DNA of 64,000 nt from Mesostigma viride (lineage: Eukaryota; Streptophyta; Mesostigmatophyceae; Mesostigmatales; Mesostigmataceae), in the NCBI GenBank assembly GCA_009746045.1, contig RPFO01000670.1, forward strand, positions 1,468,954 through 1,532,953. The letters are read 5' to 3'. A program made the position numbers and the translations under genes. The notes below the pieces were generated by a model that was not told the DNA's origin, did no database searches, and worked only from the letters and a program-made list of their open reading frames with translations. This document shows positions 10,801 through 24,400 of this stretch, piece after piece; the first letter of the stretch is position 1; the number at the start of each line of letters is the position of its first letter.

Positions 10801-13800
10801 TAGGGTCCGCCTAGGCAGCAACACCCGCCTAGACAGGAGCCCCCGCCTAGGCAGCAACACCCGCCTAGGCATCTTCAGAAAGCCACGGGATCCACTCGCA
10901 ATGCTAGGGGTCGGGTGTTGTATGCACCCGTCAGGCGAGCCAAGTTGTGTATGCCAGTTGGCAATAATTGGGCGGCATGGCTGCAACGTGGCAGGCATTA
11001 CACCATCTCCATCAATAGAATGACTGACCACCGGTGATGATCTAACAGCTGACCACCGGTGATGATAGAAAAACGGACCAACAGCCATGATAGAATAATT
11101 GACCACCATTGATGATACCAGCACGACTCACGGGTGTGCTCGCAGCTCCTCCGAGTCAATGTAGTTGTTGAAGTAATGGTACCTGGCGCGTGGATGGTAT
11201 GCCAATGAGAGCCGCACCCCAGGCAGGAGCAGGCAGGAGCAGGCAGGAGCAGGCAGGAGCAGGCAGGAGCAGGCAGGAGCAGGCAGGAGCAGGCAGGAGC
11301 AGGCAGGAGCAGGCAGGAGCAGGCAGGAGCAGGCAGGAGCAGGCAGGAGCAGGCAGGAGCAGGCAGGAGCAGGCAGGAGCAGGCAGGAGCAGGCAGGAGC
11401 AGGCAGGAGCAGGCAGGAGCAGGCAGGAGCAGGCAGGAGCAGGCAGGAGCAGGCAGGAGCAGGCAGGAGCAGGCAGGAGCAGGCAGGAGCAGGCAGGAGC
11501 AGGCAGGAGCAGGCAGGAGCAGGCAGGAGCAGGCAGGAGCAGGCAGGAGCAGGCAGGAGCAGGCAGGAGCAGGCAGGAGCAGGCAGGAGCAGGCAGGAGC
11601 AGGCAGGAGCAGGCAGGAGCAGGCAGGAGCAGGCAGGAGCAGGCAGGAGCAGGCAGGAGCAGGCAGGAGCAGGCAGGAGCAGGCAGGAGCAGGCAGGAGC
11701 AGGCAGGAGCAGGCAGGAGCAGGCAGGAGCAGGCAGGAGCAGGCAGGAGCAGGCAGGAGCAGGCAGGAGCAGGCAGGAGCAGGCAGGAGCAGGCAGGAGC
11801 GGGCAGGAGCGGGCAGGAGCAGGCAGGAGCAGGCAGGAGCAGGCAGGAGCAGGCAGGAGCAGGCAGGAGCAGGCAGGAGCAGGCAGGAGCAGGCAGGAGC
11901 AGGCAGGAGCAGGCAGGAGCAGGCAGGAGCAGGCAGGAGCAGGCAGGAGCAGGCAGGAGCAGGCAGGAGCAGGCAGGAGCAGGCAGGAGCAGGCAGGAGC
12001 AGGCAGGAGCAGGCAGGAGCAGGCAGGAGCAGGCAGGAGCAGGCAGGAGCAGGCAGGAGCAGGCAGGAGCAGGCAGGAGCAGGCAGGAGCAGGCAGGAGC
12101 AGGCAGGAGCAGGCAGGAGCAGGCAGGAGCAGGCAGGAGCAGGCAGGAGCAGGCAGGAGCAGGCAGGAGCAGGCAGGAGCAGGCAGGAGCAGGCAGGAGC
12201 AGGCAGGAGCAGGCAGGAGCAGGCAGGAGCAGGCAGGAGCAGGCAGGAGCAGGCAGGAGCAGGCAGGAGCAGGCAGGAGCAGGCAGGAGCAGGCAGGAGC
12301 AGGCAGGAGCAGGCAGGAGCAGGCAGGAGCAGGCAGGAGCAGGCAGGAGCAGGCAGGAGCAGGCAGGAGCAGGCAGGAGCAGGCAGGAGCAGGCAGGAGC
12401 AGGCAGGAGCAGGCAGGAGCAGGCAGGAGCAGGCAGGAGCAGGCAGGAGCAGGCAGGAGCAGGCAGGAGCAGGCAGGAGCAGGCAGGAGCAGGCAGGAGC
12501 AGGCAGGAGCAGGCAGGAGCAGGCAGGAGCAGGCAGGAGCAGGCAGGAGCAGGCAGGAGCAGGCAGGAGCAGGCAGGAGCAGGCAGGAGCAGGCAGGAGC
12601 AGGCAGGAGCAGGCAGGAGCAGGCAGGAGCAGACAGGAGCAGGCAGGAGCAGGCAGGAGCAGGCAGGAGCAGGCAGGAGCAGGCAGGAGCAGGCAGGAGC
12701 AGGCAGGAGCAGGGAGGAGCAGGCAGGAGCAGGCAGGAGCAGGCAGGAGCAGGCAGGAGCAGGCAGGAGCAGGCAGGAGCAGGCAGGAGCAGGGAGGAGC
12801 AGGCAGGAGCAGGCAGGAGCAGGCAGGAGCAGGCAGGAGCAGGCAGGAGCAGGCAGGAGCAGGCAGGAGCAGGCAGGAGCAGGCAGGAGCAGGCAGGAGC
12901 AGACAGGAGCAGGCAGGAGCAGGCGGGAGCAGGCAGGAGCAGGCAGGAGCAGGCGGGAGCAGGCAGGAGCAGGCAGGAGCAGGCAGGAGCAGGCGGGAGC
13001 AGGCAGGAGCAGGCAGGAGCAGGCACGAGCAGGCAGGAGCAGGCAGGAGCAGGCAGGAGCAGGCACAAGCCACCAGATTATGTCACAGCCCTCCATGCAA
13101 CCGCAGTATTGGAAAACACAATGAAAAAAAAGAATCCAACCAGCTTGCGGGGTCGCGTAGATGTGAGCCACTACTTATCCTAGTTGCGTCCTACACGTGC
13201 CACTACCTCTGAACACACGGGCTTGAGCCTGGCATCCGATTCACTGTCCCACCACAATCATCTCCGCTGGCACGGCCTGGTGGCTTCAACAGTGATGATG
13301 CTGGTAAGTGCAGGGAAGGGAAAGGGTGGAACATGGGCACCAGGCACCACGGCCTTGTTTGACAAAGGTGCAGGGCGGGCCACGGCCGGGGCCCAGGGCT
13401 TCGCGTCCGACACTTCGACGCCCAACACGAGGCAATCAGAGACCATAGGCGCCCTATCAAGCGAGAACAGAGGTTTCCTTGCGAGGCGGCAAACAAGGCG
13501 CCAGCAGACAGGATCGAGGCAGCTGCCCAAGGGAGCGGGGACGGGAAACCTCCTTCCTCACTGACCAGGAGGCAGCACACTGTAAACACTCGTTGATGCT
13601 GGTACAGAATATATGGATAATAGTAGACATAAATAGTACACTGTAAACACTCGTTGATGCTGGTACAGAATATATAGATAATAGTTGATATAAATAGTAC
13701 ACTGTAAACGCTCGTTGATGCTGGTACAGAATATATAAATAAAAGTAGATATAAATAGTACACTGTAAACGCTCGTTGATGCTGGTACAGAATATATAGA

Positions 13801-16800
13801 TAATAGTAGACATAAATAGTACACTGTAAACGCTCGTTGATGCTGGTACAGAATATATAGATAATAGTTGATATAAATAGTACACTGTAAACGCTCGTTG
13901 TTGCTGGTACAGAACGCCAAATCCTACAGACAGGCCGGGAGCGCACCGAAGCGATACATCGACATCTTGTGCTCATGCGGGAGCAGGGTGAGCCCCGCGC
14001 ACCATCCCCTACCCCCCCAGGCAGCCTACATACTGCTGACTGCCAGCACACGAGCTATTGCCTGCCAGCACACGTACCGCCAGCTGGTACTGGATGCCCC
14101 CCGGCTGGCCTCCAGGGAGAAGCCGAACAAGGTGATGTTGGAGCATAGGCTCTTCATGAGGGCCAGGGCAAGCAGGCCGGATGACGGCTGTAAGAAAAGT
14201 TGGTGGTGGCAGAACGTTGGTGGCAGCAGAGAGTGGCGGTGCGGTGAGCAGCAGCAGCAGGGAGAGGGAGAGGGGGAAGATGCAGGCGGGTTCAAACAAG
14301 CCGGCCTGCCTATCGTATGCCCATAGTGCCCATAGTGATGACCATTAGATAATTAATCACAAGCACGGTAACAAGGTTGGGCATGATGGACGTCTCCCAC
14401 GAATGCTTTCACCATACGCACATGGAGGTCGCACACATAGATTCACTCGGTTGGAACAGCAGACAGGCTCGATGGGAAGAAGAAAGCAGCCAGAGATGGT
14501 GCCCCACAACCCCTCCATGCCACATGTCGCACCGAGGTGCCGCCCTTGTACAACTTGATGGTGCTCTTGCTGGGGGAACTGCCACTCTCCGAACCATCGC
14601 TGCTGCCCCCCGCATGTCTCCGTTCCTCTTGGCTCAACCCCGCGCTACTGCTGCCGTTTGCCACTGCAGTCGCTGCCAGGTTGGCTTCGGTCTCTGCTTC
14701 TGCTGCCGTCTGCAACGCGCTGGCGCGCTCCATCCCCAGACGGAACGCTTCCAAGACGTCGCGGCTCTGGCCCAGCACGAGGGGGTGCAGGAACCTGCAG
14801 GGGACAAATCACAGGTGCAGCCATGGACCTGCCATTCCTATTCAAAAGGAGGGTAAACGAGAAAGAACGTGGTAGCCTTGCAAAGCAACAAATTCACCTA
14901 ATGCCAGGACGACATGGGCATGCCTTGGATCCAAGAAGGGTGGAGAAGCCAGAAGCAAAAAACCTGGACTTCAAGGTAGTTCTCCCCCCCTCCCTCCCTC
15001 CCTCCCTCCCTCCCTCCCTCCCTCCCTCCCTCCCTCCCTCCCTCCCTCCCTCCCTCCCTCCCTCCCTCCCTCCCTCCCTCCCTCCCTCCCTCCCTCCCTC
15101 CCTCCCTCCCTCCCTCCCTCCCTCCCTCCCTCCCTCCCTCCCCCCCTAGCTCCTATCATGGCCACAACAGGGTGATCACCTAACTGGTGGCCACGTCGGG
15201 GCCCCTACCTTCAGACCGCACGCGCGCGCCTACCTGGTGACCACGTCGGGGCCCCTACCTTCAGACCGCACGCGCGCGCCTACCTGGTGGCCACGTCGGG
15301 GCCCCTACCTTCGCATCGCACGCGCGCGCCTACCTGGTGGCCACGTCGGGGCCCCTACCTTCAGACCGCACGCGCGCGCCTACCTGGTGACCACGTCGGG
15401 GCCCCTACCTTCGGACCGCACGCGCGCGCCTACCTGGTGACCACGTCGGGGCCCCTACCTTCGGACCGCACGCACGCGCCTACCTGGTGGCCACGCCGGG
15501 GCCCCTACCTTCGGACCGCACGCGCGCGCCTACCTGGTGACCACGTCGGGGCCCCTACCTTCAGACCGCACGCGCGCGCCTACCTGGTGACCACGTCGGG
15601 GCCCCTACCTTCGGACCGCACGCGCGCGCCTACCTGGTGGCCACGTCGGGGCCCCTACCTTCGGACCGCACGCGCGCGCCTACCTGGTGACCACGTCGGG
15701 GCCCCTACCTTCGCATCGCACGCGCGCGCCTACCTGGTGACCACGCCGGGGCCCCTACCTTCAGACCGCACGCGCGCGCCTACCTGGTGACCACGTCGGG
15801 GCCCCTACCTTCGGACCGCACGCGCGCGCCTACCTGGTGACCACGTCGGGGCCCCTACCTTCGGGCCGCACGCGCGCGCCTACCTGGTGGCCACGTCGGG
15901 GCCCCTACCTTCGCATCGCACGCGCGCGCCTACCTGGTGACCACGCCGGGGCCCCTACCTTCAGACCGCACGCGCGCGCCTACCTGGTGACCACGTCAGG
16001 GCCCCTACCTTCGGACCGCACGCGCGCGCCTACCTGGTGGCCACGTCGGGGCCCCTACCTTCAGACCGCACGCGCGCGCCTACCTGGTGACCACGTCGGG
16101 CCTCTACCTTCCGACCGCACGCGCGCGCCTACCTGGTGGCCACGTCGGGGCCCCTACCTTCAGACCGCACGCGCGCGCCTACCTGGTGACCACGTCGGGG
16201 CCCCTACCTTCGGACCGCACGCGCGCGCCTACCTGGTGACCACGTCGGGGCCCCTACCTTCGGACCGCACGCACGCGCCTACCTGGTGGCCACGCCGGGG
16301 CCCCTACCTTCGGACCGCACGCGCGCGCCTACCTGGTGACCACGTCGGGGCCCCTACCTTCAGACCGCACGCGCGCGCCTACCTGGTGACCACGTCGGGG
16401 CCCCTACCTTCGGACCGCACGCGCGCGCCTACCTGGTGGCCACGTCGGGGCCCCTACCTTCGGACCGCACGCGCGCGCCTACCTGGTGACCACGTCGGGG
16501 CCCCTACCTTCGCATCGCACGCGCGCGCCTACCTGGTGACCACGCCGGGGCCCCTACCTTCAGACCGCACGCGCGCGCCTACCTGGTGACCACGTCGGGG
16601 CCCCTACCTTCGGACCGCACGCGCGCGCCTACCTGGTGACCACGTCGGGGCCCCTACCTTCGGGCCGCACGCGCGCGCCTACCTGGTGGCCACGTCGGGG
16701 CCCCTACCTTCGCATCGCACGCGCGCGCCTACCTGGTGACCACGCCGGGGCCCCTACCTTCAGACCGCACGCGCGCGCCTACCTGGTGACCACGTCAGGG

Positions 16801-19800
16801 CCCCTACCTTCGGACCGCACGCGCGCGCCTACCTGGTGGCCACGTCGGGGCCCCTACCTTCAGACCGCACGCGCGCGCCTACCTGGTGACCACGTCGGGG
16901 CCTCTACCTTCCGACCGCACGCGCGCGCCTACCTGGTGACCACGTCGGGGCCCCTACCTTCGGACCGCACGCGCGCGCCTACCTGGTGACCACGTCGTGG
17001 CCCCTACCTTCGGACCGCACGCGCGCGCCTACCTGGTGGCCACGTCGGGGCCCCTACCTTCAGACCGCACGCGCGCGCCTACCTGGTGACCACGTCGGGC
17101 CTCTACCTTCGCATCGCACGCGCGCGCCTACCTGGTGACCACGTCGGGGCCCCTACCTTCGGACCGCACGCGCGCGCCTACCTGGTGACCACGTCGGGGC
17201 CCCTACCTTCGGACCGCACGCGCGCGCCTACCTGGTGGCCATGTCGGGGCCCCTACCTTCAGACCGCACGCGCGCGCCTACCTGGTGACCACGTCGGGCC
17301 TCTACCTTCAGACCGCACGCGCGCGCCTACCTGGTGACCACGTCGGGGCCCCTACCTTCGGACCGCACGCGCGCGCCTACCTGGTGGCCACGTCGGGGCC
17401 CCTACCTTCGCATCGCACGCGCGCGCCTACCTGGTGACCACGTCGGGGCCCCTACCTTCAGACCGCACGCGCGCGCCTACCTGGTGGCCACGCCGGGGCC
17501 CCTACCTTCAGACCGCACGCGCGCGCCTACGTGGTGACCACGTCGGGCCTCTACCTTCGGACCGCACGCGCGCGCCTACCTGGTGGCCACGTCGGGGCCC
17601 CTACCTTCAGACCGCACGCGCGCGCCTACCTGGTGGCCACGCCGGGGCCCCTACCTTCAGACCGCACGCGCGCGCCTACCTGGTGACCACGTCGGGGCTT
17701 CTACCTTCGGACTGCACGCGCGCGCCTACCTGGTGACCACGTCGGGGCTTCTACCTTCAGACCGCACGCGCGCGCCTACCTGGTGACCACGCCGGGGCCC
17801 CTACCTTCGGACCGCACGCGCGCGCCTACCTGGTGACCACGTCGGGGCCCCTACCTTCAGACCGCACGCGCGCGCCTACCTGGTGACCACGTCGAGGCCC
17901 CTACCTTCGGACCGCACGCGCGCGCCTACCTGGTGGCCACGTCGGGCCCCTACCTTCGGACCGCACGCGCGCGCCTACCTGGTGGCCACGTCGGGGCCCC
18001 TACCTTCGCATCGCACGCGCGCGCCTACCTGGTGACCACGTCGGGGCCCCTACCTTCAGACCGCACGCGCGCGCCTACCTGGTGACCACGTCGAGGCCCC
18101 TACCTTCGGACCGCACGCGCGCGCCTACCTGGTGGCCACGTCGGGCCCCTACCTTCGGACCGCACGCGCGCGCCTACCTGGTGGCCACGTCGGGGCCCCT
18201 ACCTTCGCATCGCACGCGCGCGCCTACCTGGTGACCACGTCGGGGCCCCTACCTTCAGACCGCACGCGCGCGCCTACCTGGTGGCCACGTCGGGGCGCTC
18301 CACGGCCACCATGGTCGCCAGCTGGGAGAAGAAGACGGGCTGCATAGGGGGACGGGAGACAACCACGATAGCACAAGCCAAGGGTGGCTCGAACGAGCAT
18401 GAGACCACAATCCTCGCATCCACACCAGTGAGTCCGATGCACGCATGTGTGAAAGGAGGTGCTCGCCATAGTGCCACCAGGGCGTAAGGTTGAGAGCACA
18501 CAGCTCAAAGGTTGAAACGTGGAGCTCAAACAGAATATGACCAGGGTTCTGTACATTTCTGCTCTTCCCCATGTATGGCCACGGTGTGCGTGACCCCTGC
18601 ACTGCGTAACTGTAAAGATCCCTGCGGGATGCCAGCATGAGCGCATCCTGGAACCGCCGGCCGAGAGAAAGACTTTGCTTATAAACACAAATTTATCTGA
18701 CAGAATACAGTAGGTTTATTAGATACACACACATGTCTGTTTATTAGAAACGCGCACGCCTGTCTGGACCGTGGATGCTCGTTACCCCACAGCTAGGATC
18801 GGGTTCCGCGTTGTACCGTTGGCGGCTAATGCAAAGCACACCACTGTACCTGGGTTCTGCAGCGTAGGGTCGCCTGTGCGCACGTGTCTCACGGCCTTGC
18901 CCTTCCTGTGTGGCGTGAGACAAGCCTAAACCTGTTGACGTTTGTGCCACTGCTGAGGTCTCCCCTCCCAGTTTCGGGACATACCTTTGCGCGGGAGATC
19001 ACCAGCGTGGCGTTGGCGTCCAAGTCCTTCATCAGACGCTGTGGCGCGCAGCCAGTGGTGAAGGTGCAGGACCCAAGAGGTTGATAAAAACCCACGCAAG
19101 CCCGCACAGACCCCCACGTCAATATCGGAATCAGCCCGGATCACCCACTGGAGTCATGTCAACTTAGGTGCCTGACAATCAACACGTTAGTCAGGTTCCT
19201 GCCCCCCAGCAACAAGCTCCGGTCATCCATGAAGCTTCAACTAGCGACGGCACCGCTTGGCACTGACTCCTTCCGAGACAAAGTGGGTGCCTGTTAACCA
19301 TGCATTCGACACAGCATAGTCGGGCCGTGCTGGGATGAGCAACTTCCCTGCCATGGGGATTCTACCACTTCTCTCCAGGCAACGGAGTGGCAGGCAGGCA
19401 GGCCTGGCACAGCCACGCAGCGGGCTCTGCAAGCTTTGTATGAACTGTCAAAGACAGGCAGGACAAAAGCCAAGGTCGGTGGCGCACCAAGCCATGGCCA
19501 CACGGGTAAGTGCCCTCACCCCTGAGGTAATGAATTGCCCATAAAAACTGCTCAAATCCTTGGGACAAGGGAGTTGCTAACCATGGACAAGATTAGTGCG
19601 TCACAAAAAGCCCCGACGTGCACTGCCATCCGCTGCACTTATTACTATAGAAGAACTATCGCTGCTGTCATCCGTACGATATGCCCGCAGGACGGTGTGC
19701 TTAGCGAGCTGCGTGTGTCCTCCTTGTCACAGATAATGCACCGCCTTATGCGCAACATAACCCCCTAAACACGCAGCGCATCCTTAGCCCTACCCACGCG

Positions 19801-21333
19801 CCACATTGCCTACCCCCCAGCTCACGCACCGCGCGCCGCGGGTTGGACAAGTAGTGATGCGTCCAGGCGTTGTTGAGCAGGCGGAAGCTGGTCTTGCCAC
19901 CCACGTCTGGTTCATACCCCGACGTGGGCGCCTGGGGGGTGGGGCGAGGTGGGGCGATGATCAGGGTCAGGGTGTTGCAAGGAGAACCGCACGCATAATG
20001 GGGAACCGAGATAGTGGCATCAGCGTCTGCTGCAGCTGCCAGATACTTGCCTGCCATTGGGGAAACTGTGGTTGCCAGGATCAATGGCGTGGTGACAGGC
20101 GCGTGCAGGCAGTGATGTGATCCTGCTGTGGGGGGGCTCTGTGCTAGGAACACATATTTAAAAATGAATACACACTACTCTTGGAAAACGCTTGTCACGG
20201 GGGTGAGCATCAGCACAGCTTTTACTCATCAACACAAGAGTAGGACCTGAACAGTCATGCAGTGCCTTGCTTTCACTCATAGAACAAGAGCATGCACAAG
20301 AGCTGACAGTCGTCCAATAAACCCCAGACACCACACCCTTACCTCCAGAGGATGCCGAGCCCATGATACTGTTCGACTCTTGAACTAACAGGGTATAACA
20401 AGAATAATGCTTAACAAGATATTTTGCAGATGCCAGAGCATGGTACGACGTGCATGATAAACAACATCATGCAGAAGGCAGCACTATGGCATGGGTACAC
20501 GGTCCGTAAAGCTCTCCACCTTCCCTCTCCACACGTCACGTTTGCTGACCTTCCACGACAACCTTTCATGGGCATCTGCAGTTTGCCCGGGGACTAGTTA
20601 CCCTGGGCAAATGCTCCGACTTGACAGCTGTGCCTGCGCCATACTGGTTGGCAACCCATGGTGGCCCCCATCCCGCGGCTCTCTACATTCCGCCACCAAC
20701 GGCACATAGGCCGCTTGAACCACAAGGCACACGAAACACATACTCAAGTTGAAACGGCACAACGCAGTATCCGCTGACAGGCTACTACAGCCACTGGCAT
20801 GTCACGCTTGAACGTGGCCAGGCATCACCACCCCACTCGTGCCAGCTACCAGAGTTAGGCTGGAGACTGGCACGCGCTTGCTAGGCTTGGCGAGGGAGAA
20901 CCCCTTTGATTCTCCAGGTCTAGATATGGCTACTGGGTTATGGGTTATGGGGAAGACCGCCGCGCGCTTTTCATATAGCTACCTGGTTGATGCGGAAGAC
21001 CGCCGCGTGCGAGTCGATGAGGTGCCCGAACCCGCGCTCAAGCAAGACCCCGCTGTTGCCCACCAGCGCGCACGTGGGAAAGTGCGGCACTGACAGGCTG
21101 CGGCCGTGGTGGGCCAGATGTGTGCACAGGCAGGAGCATGACACCCCGTGCGCGGTCAAGCATGGTCGCGGCAGGATGCATAGCCGAACTTGAGAGGCAG
21201 GGGATTAGAGCCTTGTATACTCTAGACAGAGTTGTCAAAGGATTTGAATAGGCAAGCAAAAAAAACGAGCTGCGGACGTGTCAGAGGCTTCCCTCAGCAA
21301 CGACAGCGCTGCACAGTCATGACAGTGCTTCGC

Positions 21334-21421
<88 letters not shown>

Positions 21422-24400
21422 ATAGGGGGCATGGAAAACAACGACAAAACTAACCACCATGTGCCCATGCTGGGAGGGTATTCCACCACGCAGGGACCAA
21501 ACAGGTGCTCATCGCGGGCCAAGGCCACCCAAACCACACGTGCCGATCATGACACCTGCTGAGCAACATCAGTCAGTCACCATCGGCAACATCCACCATC
21601 CGCAACACCAGCCAGTCACCATTGGCAACATCCACCATCAGCAACACCAGCCAGTCACCATCGGCAACATCCACCATCCGCAACACCAGCCAGCCCCCAA
21701 CGGCAAAATCCACCATCCGCAACACCAGCCAGTCACCAACGGCAAAATCCACCATCCGCAACACCAGCCAGTCACCATTGGCAACATTCAGCCAGGATGA
21801 ACCATGGCAGCGGCAACACGGCCGTGGACGCAAAGGCTGGTGGAGAAAGAAACGGTCCGGTCCAAAAGCCGGTAGAATGGATCATTGGCACGGCACTAAG
21901 AAGCACGGGGACTGTTGCAGCAATGCTGCACCCACATGCATGCATATTTGCAGCGGCTGGCCACTGGTGACTTGGCAGCAAGACCACCTCCCTGCTCCCC
22001 CCTTCACCTAGCCACAGGAACCCTTTCATCATCGCACACCTTCCCCCCCCATTCGTGGCAAGCGCCATCGTCGGATCGCCCATCTAGCCCTGCTACCGCC
22101 CCGACAGCACTGTGTTTACCCAGCACCCTGGCACCCTGGCACCCTGGCATGTCATGGAGGACCGCGGGCGACGGGCTGACAGGTCTGACTGATGGCCTCA
22201 CCTGTCCTCGGGGAGCTGTGACAGAAACAGCTGAGGATCCAGCAAGGGAGCACTGCTTGCATCCCTGCGGTTGGTTGGTTGGTTGGTTGGTTGGTTGGTT
22301 GGTTGGTTGGTTGGTTGGTTGGTTGGTTGGTTGGTTGGTTGGTTGGTTGGTTGGTTGGTTGGTTGGTTGGTTGGTTGGTTGGTTGGTTGGTTGGTTGGTT
22401 GGTTGGTTGGTTGGTTGGTTGGTTGGTTGGTTGGTTGGTTGGTCAGTCGTCGAAGGGGGGGGGGGGGGAGGGACCCAACAGGCTGATATACACGTTTGGA
22501 CAATAGGACATGGGGCTCAGGCAGACATTCAGGGACCATCTTATACCAAGGGTGCCGCCAGACACTGCCTGATTGCTGACACGGTGACATGTTCATGACA
22601 CATTGCTTCGTGTGGTCCATGTGCTTTGTATGGCCCATGTGCTTTGTATGGCCCATGTGCTTTGTATGGCCCATGTGCTTCGTATGGCCCATGTGCTTCG
22701 CACGGTGCTTGCCAAGTGCTTCCGGTACGTGGGACCTGTACCTTATGGTAGGGGACGGCCACCAATACCCTGATATCTCCTGGTAGGGGACCCACATAGA
22801 AGCCACGAATCTCGCTTGGAAGCTCCGTTGCCATCATGGCACACAACTCCTGACCATACATATACCCTATCACGTTGGTAATCACCCCACCACCGGCACC
22901 CGTTGACAACTGTCCTCAAGGGCACAGTGGAGGAGCGCTCGCCGCTTCCTACTCCGACCAGGCACGCAAGCCACGCAAGCCACGAAAAATCCACAGCTAT
23001 TGCGACCTTGTCCACACGAGAGCTTCTGAGAACTTTCGTAGCAGGGTCCATGCCAAAGTATCACTGCCAAAGTTGACGCTCTTGAGGTGTGTCGAGTACG
23101 ATATATCCATGGACAACGCCAAAACTGGGAAACATCAATCTACGCGGGGTGGTGTCCGGGCGAAATGGTAGCATGGAACCCACTGATCACTAAACTGGTC
23201 ACTACAACTGTTGGGTGGCTGCCTCGCCAAGCTGCAGCAGGGCCAATCAAGACTCTGCGTTTCCCCTCTGTACCACGTCCCACTATCTGTCGCACCTCCC
23301 TCTCGCTGTCTCTCAGCTACCCCCCAACACACACACCCAAGCTACCCATACCACCGGCACGTCCCCCCCATGACCAGCCACTGGAGTATTCCGCTCTCCG
23401 ACCAAACATCCGCCAACACAGCACGCACTCATCGGGTGCCTCTCCCGAAGGCTCCAGGACCTTGTGCCCGGTCGCCTTGGTGACAAACAGCTGCGAGGGA
23501 GACGCCTTATCTGCGTGCGATGGGGGGGGGCGGTAGAGGGAAGATGCGTACGCAGTGAGGTACGCAATGAGCGAGCCATGAGGAACGCAATGAGGAAGCA
23601 AGCACTTGGTGAGGGGAGGCAGGGGGGGGGGGCGGGGGGGAGGGAGAGGAGAGAGACAGCGATGACTTTGTGATAAACTTGTTTTAACACACATGGTATT
23701 CTAGCTGCTTCACGACGGTTCGGCAGGGGGTTGTCCCCAGCAAGGGAGGGCACAAAGGACCGTCCCAACGAAAGCGCGCAGCTTGGGAGTCTTCGCAGGT
23801 ACAAGCACGTGCATGCCGTGCGGATGGCAGCACGGGAATCGCATCGACGCCGTGCGGATGGCAGCAGCGAACACCCTGTGACACCATGCCCCACCCTGAC
23901 AGTTTGTCCGCCCGCCACCCGTGCAGAGCACCCTCGTTGTGGTATGGCAAAGTCGGGCACCCTATGCGAGGTGAGGCCTCATTGAGCCTGAGGCCTGATT
24001 GGTCTGACGTCTGTTTACGGCTGGGTGCATGCTTGGATGGGTATGGGTGGGCAGAGCATGCGATGGCCCCATACCTGGCGGATCGTGATGGCGCGTATTC
24101 TTCGGATGTATGTACCATGTACATGAGCCGCCGCCATCAAAACATGGGCCTCATGGACCTGACGCTCCCAGCCATGATAAGAGGTATGTAAACGCAAGCA
24201 TCTCTCCCTCGGGCCATGGCATGTTCAGGCACTACATACACTACTACACCCAACATTGTAATATTTTCAATGCTACAACTAACGAGGTTTCTAAGTTACA
24301 TGTGCTCGTATTAGAGCTGTGGTCGCATCTAAGGATGGTAGTATGCTTGCGCTAAGATAGTAGTAATGGGTTGGTTTTTCTGTAACCTTAAGTTCGCGTG

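Noticed and set aside
10998-13171. ORFs of 640-690 aa on both strands
   Set aside because: They are translations of the 10-bp array, open in several frames at once because the unit has no stop.
13930-14008. Candidate last exon of the sialyltransferase ([15 protein letters not shown])
   Set aside because: Phase fits, but it lacks the H-x4-E motif and a pyrimidine tract. The exon at 10159-10111 fits in phase and carries HSFTLE.
15237-18347. Series of ORFs with the repeated motif [13 protein letters not shown]
   Set aside because: Frames of the 50-bp array on the strand opposite to the gene; breaks follow one-base indels in units.
22790-22870. Possible extra GT29 exon ([19 protein letters not shown])
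   Set aside because: Looks coding by composition but has no good acceptor and donor pair in a matching phase; left out, though an extra exon in this intron is not excluded.
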